From assembly GCA_937868455.1 (NCBI GenBank), contig CALMMO010000079.1:1-10771 (forward strand): a DNA stretch of 10,771 nt, written 5' to 3'. The stretch is from an uncultured Marmoricola sp. Its GTDB lineage: Bacteria; Actinomycetota; Actinomycetes; Propionibacteriales; Nocardioidaceae. The stretch's first letter is position 1, and each line of letters begins with the position of its first letter. Position numbers and translations under genes: made by a program. Below the pieces are notes generated by a model. The model did not search any database and was not told the origin of the DNA. It worked only from the letters and a program-made list of their open reading frames with translations. Shown in pieces: positions 1-7,039 of this stretch.

Positions 1-6
1 GACACC

Positions 7-26
7 CCCAAAAAATCAATTTTGGG
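7..26 (-). terminator. Weak AT-type hairpin at the end of the PAP2-like gene
   Basis: A 7-bp perfect inverted repeat, CCCAAAA (7-13) and TTTTGGG (20-26), with a 6-base loop, spans the stop codon of the PAP2-like gene (16-18). On the minus strand the right-hand arm is preceded by a short T run. It may end the thiBPQ-PAP2 transcript, but the stem is weak, overlaps the coding end and lies at the window edge, so the true terminator could be just outside. Confidence 0.3.
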
Positions 27-1080
27 AGTCGACTGGGACTTCGTCGGTGGTGGTGGTGGGGTGCGAACTGCGCCCGTGACGATCAAACTTCTGCCCGGTC
101 GCTAGGGCACCGAGGTAGAACGACAGCCACGCGATCACAGCACCCGCGATGTCGTCGGCGATGTAGTGCCAGCCGAAGTACACAGTGGCTACGACGGTGA
201 TGGCGAAGTAGGCCCATAGGGTCCAGCGGATCCATGCGTGCCGCACGGTGTATTGCGCGACAAGCGCGAAAACTAGGGTGATGCCGACGTGCAGCGAGGC
301 GAACCCGGCCACGGATTGCACGCCGTCGCTGAAGGGGTCCCACACCACGTCATTGCGCCCGTAGAACAGGGCATCTTGCAGCGCCGAGACTCCGGTGTCA
401 GTGAGGTCTTTGTAGATCCACACGAAGGCGAAGTTGGGGCCGAGCGTGGGGATCATGTAGTAGCTCGCCGTACCCAAACTCCAGGCTAGGCATTGGGCTG
501 TGACGAACCAGTAGCCGAAGCTGATGTTGCGCGACCACACCGCCCAGGCGGTCACCGAGATGGGCACCATCGGCAAGAACACCAGATAGACCGCCGAGAG
601 GAACTGTGCCGAAACCCCAAGCCCGAGCAGGTCGTGCAGGAGCAACGCCGGGTCGTGGCCAAACATCAAGAACTTGTCGAAAGCGTGCAGTTGGTAGTCG
701 TATGTGACCGGCTTGCCGGGCCCGTTGGAGTGCACGAACGGCACGAAGTTTTTCAGGTTTCGGTACGACACATAGGTGATGTAGAAGCAGACCACACCGA
801 CAACGACAAGTTGGATGCGTTCGCGGGTCCAGTGCTCATCGATGAGTCGCTTGGCTTCGGCCTTGAACAGTTTGGGTTTGGCGCGGGTGTGCCAGATCGT
901 GCGCGGCACGATGTCAGCGATGAAGGCGCCCAAACACAGCAGCGGCAAGCGAACCCAGGCGGGGCCGAGGAAACCCTCGGGGTCACGCAACGGCAGCCCA
1001 AGGTGGCGACTCGTTAGGAAGGCCAGCGCACCCATCAAAAGCGCATTGCCCACCATCAGGGTGTAGGCGCGCCGCATCAT
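16..1080 (-). CDS. PAP2-superfamily (AUR1/inositolphosphotransferase-like) integral membrane protein
   Basis: A 354-aa multi-pass membrane protein of the PAP2/AUR1-like type. PAP2 enzymes hydrolyse or transfer phosphate groups, usually at the outer face of the membrane. Two of the classical PAP2 motifs are visible: FASLH at 260-264 (His264) and GWHYIADD at 303-310 (His305, Asp309). These supply the His/His/Asp triad. The KxxxxxxRP motif of classical PAP2 phosphatases is not evident, which fits the AUR1-like subgroup. Hydrophobic segments lie near 8-24, 43-60, 88-105, 158-180, 190-210, 262-280 and 286-325; the tail after 330 is polar. The ATG at 1080 lies 9 bases after the thiQ stop, with a second ATG directly after it and no strong SD, suggesting coupling to thiQ. 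The substrate cannot be read from the sequence. Context in a thiamine operon raises a thiamine-phosphate phosphatase as a guess; a lipid phosphotransferase is equally possible. Confidence 0.85.
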   Translation of the reverse strand: MMRRAYTLMVGNALLMGALAFLTSRHLGLPLRDPEGFLGPAWVRLPLLCLGAFIADIVPRTIWHTRAKPKLFKAEAKRLIDEHWTRERIQLVVVGVVCFYITYVSYRNLKNFVPFVHSNGPGKPVTYDYQLHAFDKFLMFGHDPALLLHDLLGLGVSAQFLSAVYLVFLPMVPISVTAWAVWSRNISFGYWFVTAQCLAWSLGTASYYMIPTLGPNFAFVWIYKDLTDTGVSALQDALFYGRNDVVWDPFSDGVQSVAGFASLHVGITLVFALVAQYTVRHAWIRWTLWAYFAITVVATVYFGWHYIADDIAGAVIAWLSFYLGALATGQKFDRHGRSSHPTTTTDEVPVDSQN

Positions 1081-1089
1081 TTGCCCAGT

Positions 1090-2067
1090 CTAGGAGACCG
1101 CGCCCACTCGCGCCGTACGGGTGCGATCGAGTGTGAGGCGCACCTCTTGCCCAGCTAGTACGCCGACGCTCGCAGCGGCCACTGCGGAGACCACGCCGAC
1201 GCCGCGAACCTCCACCTCGAGTCGGGTGAGCTCAGGAGTTCCTCGCACCGACGTGACCACACCAGACAGGGCACCGTCGGCGCTGACGACCAAGGCCGAA
1301 CGACGCAAGGCCATCGGCCCGGGAGCCTCCCCCAGGACCGAGCCATCAACCACTGAGGAGTAGCCCAGGAACAGGGCCGCTTCCTCATCGACCGGTGCGG
1401 CCCACACCTCGTTGAGCCCACCGGATTGCACCAGTCGCCCCGATCGCATTAAGGCCATGGCGTCAGCCACCGCGAAAGCCTCTTCATGGTCGTGAGTCAC
1501 CATCACCGCGGTTGTGCCGGTGGCGACCAAGATCTCGCGCAGGTCGTGAGCCAGCCGCTCCCGAAGCGTGGGGTCCAAAGCACTCAGCGGCTCGTCGAGC
1601 AAGAGCAGCCGAGGGCTTGCCGCCAAGGCCCGAGCCAGCGCAACCCGTTGCCGCTCGCCCCCGGAAAGAGTGGTCGGCGACCGGTCGGAATAGCCCGCTA
1701 GCCCCACCAACTCCAGCAACTCCGCGACGCGCTTGGGCGAACGTTGACCCCTCACTCGCAGCGCGTATTCGACGTTGCCAGCCACGCTGAGGTGATCGAA
1801 AAGCTGACCGTCTTGAAACATCAGCGCGAACCCGCGCTTGTGTACGGCGATGCCAGCCAGATCCTCTCCGTCAAAGAAGATGCGACCAGCCGAGGGCCGT
1901 TCGAGCCCGGCAACCGCACGCAAGAGCGTGGACTTGCCACACCCCGAAGGCCCAAGCACTGCCAAGACTTGCCCAGCACCCAACGTCAGCGAAACATCGT
2001 CAACGGCGATGTGCGAGCCGAAACGCACAGTTACTTGATCGACCTGAAGGCCGCTGGTGAGCGCCAT
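1090..2067 (-). CDS. thiQ: Thiamine ABC transporter, ATP-binding protein
   Basis: Cytoplasmic ATPase that powers uptake of thiamine (or its phosphates) through ThiP. In the 325-aa product the Walker A GPSGCGKST is at 39-47, the Q-loop Gln at 85, the signature LSGGERQ at 134-140, Walker B LLLLDE at 154-159, the D-loop SALD just after, and the switch His at 192, so the ATPase looks intact. After about residue 235 there is an extra C-terminal region of about 90 residues, rich in beta-type Val/Thr segments and resembling the regulatory (TOBE-like) tails of spermidine, iron and molybdate ATPases; E. coli ThiQ is much shorter. The ATG at 2067 follows the thiP stop with a single base between, so translation is probably coupled. 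The substrate assignment comes from thiB and the TPP riboswitch upstream, since the ATPase alone could equally be a Fe3+ or polyamine type. Confidence 0.9.
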   Translation of the reverse strand: MALTSGLQVDQVTVRFGSHIAVDDVSLTLGAGQVLAVLGPSGCGKSTLLRAVAGLERPSAGRIFFDGEDLAGIAVHKRGFALMFQDGQLFDHLSVAGNVEYALRVRGQRSPKRVAELLELVGLAGYSDRSPTTLSGGERQRVALARALAASPRLLLLDEPLSALDPTLRERLAHDLREILVATGTTAVMVTHDHEEAFAVADAMALMRSGRLVQSGGLNEVWAAPVDEEAALFLGYSSVVDGSVLGEAPGPMALRRSALVVSADGALSGVVTSVRGTPELTRLEVEVRGVGVVSAVAAASVGVLAGQEVRLTLDRTRTARVGAVS

Positions 2068-2068
2068 G

Positions 2069-3661
2069 TCAGAAGGCTCCCACGCTGCGCACGCGCAGGC
2101 GATCGACCATGAGCATCACCAGCGCCGTCAACGCGGCCAACACGACTGAAGCAGCCATGGCGGTGCCCGCGTTGGCCTGACCTGGGTGGCCGATGAGTCG
2201 GTAGATCATGACCGGCAAGGTGGGTACTTCTTCGCGAGCCAAGAAGCTCGTCGCACCGAACTCCCCCAACGACACTGCGAAGGCAAACCCCGCTGCAGCC
2301 AGGAGGGAGCGCCAGATCAACGGCAGGTCCACGGTGAGCGCGACTCGCCACGGGGAGGCCCCGAGGGAGGCAGCGACTTGGCGCTGTCGATCGTCGATCG
2401 ACTTGAGCATGGGCGCCACCGTGCGCACCACGAGTGGCAGCGCCACCGTGGCCTGTGCGATGGGCACGAGCCAGGGCCACGACAACAACGTCAGTGGGGG
2501 GCGCCCCAACGTGATCAGGAATCCGAAGCCGACTGTGACCGCCGAGACTCCCAGAGGCAACATGAACGCTCCCTCAAAGGCCCGGGTGGCCAGCCCTGCG
2601 GAGCCGCTGATCAGCCAGGCCACTAAGACCCCCAGCACGAGCGCGATCAGTGCCGCGACGGAGGCGATCTGCAAGGAGTTCGACAACGCCTGCAGTGCGG
2701 AGGGTTCGTCGTGGCCTGCCAAGGCGGCGTAGTTGTGCAGCGACCAGTGGGCGTCGTACTGCAGCGAACGCACCAGCAACGACACCATCGGCAGCGCCAA
2801 AAGGAGTACGACGATGCCGGTCCAGATCAACACCGGCACGTGGGCACGACTGGGCTTCACCAACACCCTTCGCCCAGTGCCACCAGAAGATCGCCGCTCC
2901 AGGGACTTGGTTGCCACTAACAAGCCCACGATCACGAGCACCTGCAGCACGCTCAATGCGGCAGCCGCAGTTAAGTCGAGTTGGTGCGCGGTGAGCAGCC
3001 AGATCTCGGTTTCGATGTTGGCCTGTTTGAGTCCGCCCAAGGTGAGCACGACCCCGAATGCGGTAGCGCAAAACAGGAACACGACGCTGCCAGCGGCCAG
3101 GATGGCCGGCCTCAAGGCAGGCAGCGTCACCGTGCGAAACACCTGCGCTGGGGTTGCCCCGAGCACGAGAGCCGCTTGTTCGCGGCGTACGTCCAAACTC
3201 CCCCACATCGCTCCCACGGTGCGCACGACGACGCTGAGGTTGAAGAACACCAAGGCCGCGATGATCGCCCCCGACGAGCCATCCAGCCCTAGTCCCTCAA
3301 GCCATCCACCGGCTGCGAAGAGTTGGCGGAACGCCACTCCCACAACAACCGTCGGCAACACGAACGGCACCACGATGGCCACCTGAAGCAGCCCACGGCC
3401 CCGGAAATCCAGCGCGTGCAGGGCATAGGCGATCGACACTCCCAGCACGACCGCACCCAGCGTGGCCACGCCCGAGGACCACAGCGTGAACCACAACACC
3501 TGATGGGTGCGACCTCGACCCAAGACTTCCAACACCGCGCCCGGGCTGAAGTGGCCCTCGACCACAAAGCCGCGGGCCAGCATGCCCACCACCGGGTAGA
3601 TGAAGAACAACCCGAGGAAGGCCAGCGGCACAACCGCTAGGAGGTAACGATGTCTCGCCAC
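2069..3661 (-). CDS. thiP: Thiamine ABC transporter, two-domain permease
   Basis: Inner-membrane permease of the ThiBPQ importer. The 530-aa protein is a tandem fusion of two permease domains (about 1-260 and 275-530), the usual ThiP/FbpB architecture. Each half has an EAA-type coupling loop that contacts the ATPase: LGATPAQVFRTVTLPALRPA near 168-187 and SLGASPWRVALTVDLPLIW near 432-450. About twelve hydrophobic helices are apparent. The start is GTG at 3661, which makes the gene overlap the end of thiB by 25 bases; only a weak SD is visible, so translational coupling is likely. A start at the next GTG (residue 11) would cut into the first helix and is less attractive. Family resemblance alone would not separate thiamine from ferric iron permeases; the riboswitch settles it. 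Confidence 0.9.
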   Translation of the reverse strand: MARHRYLLAVVPLAFLGLFFIYPVVGMLARGFVVEGHFSPGAVLEVLGRGRTHQVLWFTLWSSGVATLGAVVLGVSIAYALHALDFRGRGLLQVAIVVPFVLPTVVVGVAFRQLFAAGGWLEGLGLDGSSGAIIAALVFFNLSVVVRTVGAMWGSLDVRREQAALVLGATPAQVFRTVTLPALRPAILAAGSVVFLFCATAFGVVLTLGGLKQANIETEIWLLTAHQLDLTAAAALSVLQVLVIVGLLVATKSLERRSSGGTGRRVLVKPSRAHVPVLIWTGIVVLLLALPMVSLLVRSLQYDAHWSLHNYAALAGHDEPSALQALSNSLQIASVAALIALVLGVLVAWLISGSAGLATRAFEGAFMLPLGVSAVTVGFGFLITLGRPPLTLLSWPWLVPIAQATVALPLVVRTVAPMLKSIDDRQRQVAASLGASPWRVALTVDLPLIWRSLLAAAGFAFAVSLGEFGATSFLAREEVPTLPVMIYRLIGHPGQANAGTAMAASVVLAALTALVMLMVDRLRVRSVGAF

Positions 3662-4653
3662 GTCTTGAGCCAGGAGTCACGGTTGGCGCTGATGTCATCC
3701 AGCGGAAGGCTCAGCGGCTTTGCGGGAAGCGGAGCCCACTTAGCCCACTCGGTCGGCAGCGGCACCGTTGCGTCTGCAGGGAAGACATACATGTTCTCTG
3801 GCAAGGCCGCCTGGAATGCCTTCCGCGTCATGAACTTCACGAACGCCGCCCCGCCCTTGGGGTTGGCCGCACCGGCCAGCACGCCGGCGTACTCCGTCTG
3901 CCTAAAGCAGGTGTCGAGCAGTGCACTCGTGGTCGGCTTAGAGCCACCCTCGGGCACGGTGAACGGCGGGGAGGATGCGTAAGAGACCACGATCGGGCGA
4001 GTGCCGTTGCCGCCGCCTGCGGTGAAGTCGACGGTGTAGGCGTCTTCCCAACCCGCGACGACCTTGACGCCGTTGGCCTTCAGCTTCTTCCAGTACGTCG
4101 GCCAACCCTCACCATATTTCGCCACCGTGCCCAGCATGAACGCCATGCCCGTGCTCGACGTGTCGGCCCCCGGGGTGACCAGCAGGTCCTTGTATCGGGG
4201 CTTGGTCAAGTCAGCGAACGTGCGCGGCGGCGCGATCTTCTTCTTCGCAAACCACGTGTCGTCGATGTTCACGCACACATCCCCCAAGTCGATCAGGGTG
4301 AGCGCGCCGTCCAAAGCATCCGGGTCAGCAGCCTTGGCGAACACCCCCGCATCGATCGCGCGGCTCGCGAACGTGTTGTCGACTCCGTAGGCGACATCGG
4401 CGATCGGAGCATCCTTGGTGAGCACCAGTTTGTTGGTGAGTTCGCCCGCGTCGCCTTGTGGGCGGATCTTGACGGTGTATCCCGACTCCTTCTCAAACTG
4501 AGCCATCACCGCTTTGTCCATGGCCCAACTGCTGTGGGTGGCCACGACGATGGTGGTGGAGGGGTTGGTCGTCGTACTTGAAAAGGCGCAGCCGGCGGTT
4601 GCCAGCAGCGCCAGGCTCAGACTTGCGATCCGAGCGGTTGACGCGATGGTCAT
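3637..4653 (-). CDS. thiB: Thiamine ABC transporter, substrate-binding lipoprotein
   Basis: Extracytoplasmic solute-binding protein that captures thiamine and, as known for E. coli TbpA/ThiB, its mono- and diphosphate, and passes it to ThiP. The 338-aa precursor has a short positively charged N-terminus, a hydrophobic core at about 9-20 and a lipobox-like TAGC ending at Cys22, so it should be lipid-anchored. A Ser/Thr-rich linker (25-34) follows. Family-type features include ADVAYGVDNTF at 86-96, GDVCVN at 124-129, VSYASSPPF at 223-231 and the late MYVFP segment (288-292). The mature chain has only two further cysteines (127 and 249), which could form a disulphide. The ATG at 4653 has an SD GGGAG at 4659-4663 with 5-base spacing. 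It is the first gene after the TPP riboswitch. Confidence 0.92.
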   Translation of the reverse strand: MTIASTARIASLSLALLATAGCAFSSTTTNPSTTIVVATHSSWAMDKAVMAQFEKESGYTVKIRPQGDAGELTNKLVLTKDAPIADVAYGVDNTFASRAIDAGVFAKAADPDALDGALTLIDLGDVCVNIDDTWFAKKKIAPPRTFADLTKPRYKDLLVTPGADTSSTGMAFMLGTVAKYGEGWPTYWKKLKANGVKVVAGWEDAYTVDFTAGGGNGTRPIVVSYASSPPFTVPEGGSKPTTSALLDTCFRQTEYAGVLAGAANPKGGAAFVKFMTRKAFQAALPENMYVFPADATVPLPTEWAKWAPLPAKPLSLPLDDISANRDSWLKTWRDIVTS

Positions 4654-4676
4654 GTCATCTCCCGATGTGTAGGGAG
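4654..4676 (-). promoter_or_regulatory. SD-sequestering hairpin, expression platform of the TPP riboswitch
   Basis: Read on the minus strand, CTCCC (4676-4672), an 8-base loop and GGGAG (4663-4659) can form a stem that hides the thiB Shine-Dalgarno. No U-tract follows, so control is probably at translation initiation rather than termination. The aptamer's 5' P2 strand GGGGAG (4766-4761) could instead pair with CTCCC and free the SD when TPP is absent. The pairing is visible in the sequence; the switching model is inference. Confidence 0.6.
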
Positions 4677-4685
4677 GGGTGAGCT

Positions 4686-4771
4686 CGACTTCCTTCGCCG
4701 GTGCTAACCGGAGCAGGTTCGAGGGTCTGCTTGCGCACTCTCAGCGCCACCGCAGTGGCGCTCCCCTGTCG
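4686..4771 (-). ncRNA. TPP riboswitch (THI element)
   Basis: Minus-strand leader that binds thiamine diphosphate and lowers expression of the downstream uptake genes. The conserved blocks occur in order: 5' GGGGAGC, CTGAGA (4744-4739), ACCCTCGAACCTG (4726-4714), CCGGTTAGCACCGGCGAAGG, and a closing GGAAG. P1 is closed by CGAC (4771-4768) with GTCG (4689-4686). The variable P3 arm is GCGCCAC/GTGGCGC with a four-base loop (4744-4761). The leader lies immediately upstream of thiB and so is expected to control thiB-thiP-thiQ and the PAP2-like gene. Confidence 0.96.
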
Positions 4772-4780
4772 TTCGGGGCC

Positions 4781-4786
4781 ATCCTA
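4781..4786 (-). promoter_or_regulatory. Possible -10 element for the thiB operon
   Basis: Minus-strand TAGGAT fits the actinobacterial -10 pattern TAnnnT and would start transcription around 4773-4774, right at the 5' edge of the riboswitch. No convincing -35 is visible at 16-18 bases upstream. The placement is attractive but rests on a six-base match. Confidence 0.4.
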
Positions 4787-4791
4787 CGCAG

Positions 4792-5682
4792 GTGCCTTCA
4801 CTCGCCCATCAGTTGCTGGTCCCCTATGCGCGCCACGTCATGCGCGCCAAACCGATCGTTGACCCCGAGGGGGAGCGTCGCAGGTTCGCGTCGAAACGAC
4901 GCCCGCTCAAGGTGCCCGCCGACTTCACTTGGGCAGCCAAGGGTGGCGTGCCCGTGCTGACCCACGGTTCGGGAGACCGCACGCTGTTCTACGTGCATGG
5001 GGGGTCTTACAACGGCAACGCCGCCGCACAGCACTTTTCGTTAGTACGCCGCCTCGCCGCCCGCTGCAACCTGCGCGTCATCTTCCCCGACTATCCCCTC
5101 GCCCCCGACTTCCCCTGGACCTCATCGCATCCTCAGATGAGCGCACTCTTGAGAGACCTGGCCGCCGAAGGTCCCGTGGTGTTGGCCGGCGATTCGGCAG
5201 GCGGTGGATATGCACTCTCACTTGCCATGTCACTTGCGACGCCCCTTGATGGGGCGGGCCCCCATCCCCTTGAGTCGATGGTTCTCATCTCGCCTTGGCT
5301 CGACGTCTCATGCTCAGCCCCGGGCATCGAGGAAGCCGCTGAATGGGACCCCTGGCTGCGCCTAGACCGCGCCCGCGTCTATGGGCAGTGGTGGGCAGGA
5401 GACCTCAGCCACACCAGTCGCTGGGAAGTCTCCCCACTCCACGGATCTCTCGCCAACCTGCCCCGCACCTTGGCCTTCCAAGGCACCCGCGACATCTTGT
5501 GCCCCGAAAACCGACTCATGCGTGACCAGGCAGCACGTGCGGGCTGGGATTACACGTACGTCGAGGAACCCGGCCTCATGCACGTCTACCCGCTCCTACC
5601 CATCCCCGAAGCAAAGCGTGCCTTCGAGCAGATGGTGGAGTTCATTGGTTCCACAGACGACAGCTCCCCACACGGTCAGTGA
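4792..5682 (+). CDS. Alpha/beta hydrolase (hormone-sensitive-lipase-like esterase)
   Basis: A 296-aa soluble serine hydrolase, probably an esterase or lipase acting on a carboxylic ester; no signal peptide is visible. The oxyanion motif YVHGGS is at 67-72 (HGG at 69-71), the nucleophile elbow GDSAGG at 133-138 gives Ser135, GTRD at 231-234 gives the likely acid Asp234, and His264 in GLMHVYP completes the triad. Length and order match the HSL/acetyl-hydrolase group. The assumed start is GTG at 4792, which lacks a clear SD at normal distance; an in-frame ATG at 4840 is an alternative that keeps the whole catalytic domain. It is the only plus-strand gene, transcribed away from the riboswitch, and its own promoter would have to overlap the aptamer DNA. 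The substrate and any link to thiamine are unknown. Confidence 0.85.
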   Translation: MPSLAHQLLVPYARHVMRAKPIVDPEGERRRFASKRRPLKVPADFTWAAKGGVPVLTHGSGDRTLFYVHGGSYNGNAAAQHFSLVRRLAARCNLRVIFPDYPLAPDFPWTSSHPQMSALLRDLAAEGPVVLAGDSAGGGYALSLAMSLATPLDGAGPHPLESMVLISPWLDVSCSAPGIEEAAEWDPWLRLDRARVYGQWWAGDLSHTSRWEVSPLHGSLANLPRTLAFQGTRDILCPENRLMRDQAARAGWDYTYVEEPGLMHVYPLLPIPEAKRAFEQMVEFIGSTDDSSPHGQ

Positions 5683-5734
5683 CGCTGCGCCGTAGGCGGC
5701 TTCGCGATTCGACTAATAACCGTTGCGTCACTGA
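5676..5734. terminator. Inverted repeat between convergent genes
   Basis: A 10-bp perfect inverted repeat, TCAGTGACGC (5676-5685) and GCGTCACTGA (5725-5734), encloses 39 bases and spans the hydrolase stop. It sits between two convergent genes, where a bidirectional terminator is expected. The loop is long and there is no T-run, so the role is uncertain and a chance repeat is possible. Confidence 0.3.
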
Positions 5735-5747
5735 TGGGCTAAGCACG

Positions 5748-6020
5748 TCATGACCAACCGTGTGTCCAATAGTCGAGCAACGTGGCTATGAGCACGAGGA
5801 CGATCAGCCCACTGCCGATAAGGGCCACCACTCTTGCCCGACGCACGACCGGAGACCCGGGGGTGGCGGCGCCTTTGACGAACCAGGCCGCACCGGTGAT
5901 GAGGAAGATCGCTGGTGGCACCGGCACCTGACCGGCTCCAATAAACAGCAGCAAACCGATCACGCCAAGAGACACGATCATTGAACCGACGATGACAGTG
6001 ACGGTGCGTTTGCGATCCAT
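5748..6020 (-). CDS. Small three-helix membrane protein, function unknown
   Basis: I do not recognise a named family. The 90-aa product has a basic N-terminus (MDRKR) and three hydrophobic segments at about 7-29, 34-50 and 62-83, separated by a Pro-containing turn and a basic loop with VVRRAR (58-63), so it should be an integral membrane protein. The frame continues open to 6116, but that extension would run through the strong terminator hairpin and is Arg/Pro-rich, so the ATG at 6020 is chosen. No SD precedes it; a -10-like TACGCT lies six bases before the ATG, consistent with leaderless translation. It faces the hydrolase gene tail to tail and lies downstream of arcC behind a terminator, so it is probably its own transcript. 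Confidence 0.7.
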   Translation of the reverse strand: MDRKRTVTVIVGSMIVSLGVIGLLLFIGAGQVPVPPAIFLITGAAWFVKGAATPGSPVVRRARVVALIGSGLIVLVLIATLLDYWTHGWS

Positions 6021-6026
6021 GACGAC

Positions 6027-6032
6027 AGCGTA
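6027..6032 (-). promoter_or_regulatory. Possible -10 element for a leaderless mRNA
   Basis: Minus-strand TACGCT matches TAnnnT and sits six bases before the ATG at 6020, so transcription would begin at or very near the A of the start codon. No -35 consensus is seen; that position is covered by a palindrome (6038-6056). Confidence 0.4.
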
Positions 6033-6037
6033 TGCCC

Positions 6038-6056
6038 GGCCACGCGTCGCGTGGCC
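6038..6056. repeat. 8-bp GC-rich palindrome upstream of the small membrane gene
   Basis: GGCCACGC, three bases, GCGTGGCC: a perfect inverted repeat covering the expected -35 region of the small membrane protein's promoter. It could be an operator or merely a second hairpin behind the arcC terminator. Confidence 0.5.
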
Positions 6057-6078
6057 CGTCCCTGGACGTCGCCGATCC

Positions 6079-6111
6079 AAGTGTGTGGGGGCGGTGCGCC
6101 CCCACACACTT
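6079..6111 (-). terminator. Hairpin terminator after arcC
   Basis: A perfect 15-bp inverted repeat (6079-6093 with 6097-6111) with a 3-base loop begins four bases after the arcC stop. The stem centre is GC-rich (GGGGGCG/CGCCCCC). No U-tract follows on the minus strand, as is common for strong hairpins at actinobacterial gene ends. It closes the arcDABC operon and isolates the small membrane gene. Confidence 0.85.
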
Positions 6112-6115
6112 CGCA

Positions 6116-7039
6116 TTACGCTCCGATTCGGGTACCTGCGGCCTTGCCGGCGACGATGTCGGCGATCTGGTCCAGCGAGCCGATGACGGCTTCCTTCCCG
6201 GTGCGTGCGGCGAAGCGTGCCGCTGCGGACACCTTCGGACCCATCGAACCGGCTGCATAGGCAGACCCGTCGATGTCGGCTGCTGAAGCCGACTCGATGC
6301 GGTGCTGGTCGGGGGTGCCCCAGCCTTCATAGACCCCATCGACGTCGGTGGCGATCACGAGCAGGTCAGCACCAAGTTCCTCAGCCAGCAAGGCGCTGGC
6401 CAGGTCTTTGTCGATGACTGCTTCGACGCCGTGGAGGCGGCGAGGCTGGCCAGCGTCGTCTTCGTCGTACATCGTGGGGATGCCGCCACCGCCGGCGCAG
6501 ATCACCACGGTGCCTGCGTCGAGGAGTTGGCGGATCGGGCGAATCTCGAAGATCCGCTTCGGCTCCGGCGATGCCACGACACGACGCCACTTGTCACCAT
6601 CAGGAGCGATGGTCCAGTCGTTCTCCGCCGCCAACTTCTCGGCCACGTCGCGGTCATAGACCGGGCCGATCGGCTTGGTTGGCTTGGCAAACGCCGGGTC
6701 TTTGCGGTCGACCTCAATCTGAGTAAGCAGGGTCGCCAAGGGCTGCTCAAAGGGCAACAGGTTGCCCAGTTCCTGCTCGATCAAGTAGCCGATCATCGCC
6801 TCGGTTTCGGCACCGAGCACGTCAAGGGGGTACGGCGCGACTGCGTCGTACGCCGCCTGCTGCAGCGCCAACAGGCCCACCTGGGGACCGTTGCCGTGAG
6901 CGACGACAACCTCGTTGCCAGGCACCACTTCAGCGATCTTCGCGCACGCCGTTGCGACGTTTTCGCGCTGGTTATCAACCGTCATGGGCTGACCACGACG
7001 CAGCAGGGCGTTGCCGCCCAGAGCAATCACAATTCGCAT
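6116..7039 (-). CDS. arcC: Carbamate kinase
   Basis: Last step of the arginine deiminase pathway in the cytoplasm: carbamoyl phosphate + ADP gives ATP, CO2 and ammonia. The 307-aa product has the usual length (about 310) and the amino-acid-kinase landmarks: GGNAL at 8-12, HGNGPQVG at 48-55, CAGGGGIP at 181-188, VIDKD at 208-212, TDVDGVY at 231-237 and GSMGPK at 264-269 (Lys269). The frame is open to 7192, but that extension lies inside arcB and has no kinase similarity; the ATG at 7039 begins the canonical [12 protein letters not shown] and has an SD GGAGAG just upstream. It starts 13 bases after the arcB stop and is followed directly by a terminator hairpin. No damaged residues are seen. Confidence 0.97.
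   Translation of the reverse strand: MRIVIALGGNALLRRGQPMTVDNQRENVATACAKIAEVVPGNEVVVAHGNGPQVGLLALQQAAYDAVAPYPLDVLGAETEAMIGYLIEQELGNLLPFEQPLATLLTQIEVDRKDPAFAKPTKPIGPVYDRDVAEKLAAENDWTIAPDGDKWRRVVASPEPKRIFEIRPIRQLLDAGTVVICAGGGGIPTMYDEDDAGQPRRLHGVEAVIDKDLASALLAEELGADLLVIATDVDGVYEGWGTPDQHRIESASAADIDGSAYAAGSMGPKVSAAARFAARTGKEAVIGSLDQIADIVAGKAAGTRIGA

Noticed and set aside
2574..3386. Several long frames on both strands within thiP (for example 210 aa at 2574-3206 and 217 aa at 2733-3386)
   Set aside because: All are alternate-frame shadows of the permease gene without motifs or plausible initiation sites.
6021..6116. Longer N-terminus for the small membrane protein
   Set aside because: It would translate through the perfect terminator hairpin and reach the arcC stop; composition is unlike the hydrophobic body of the protein.
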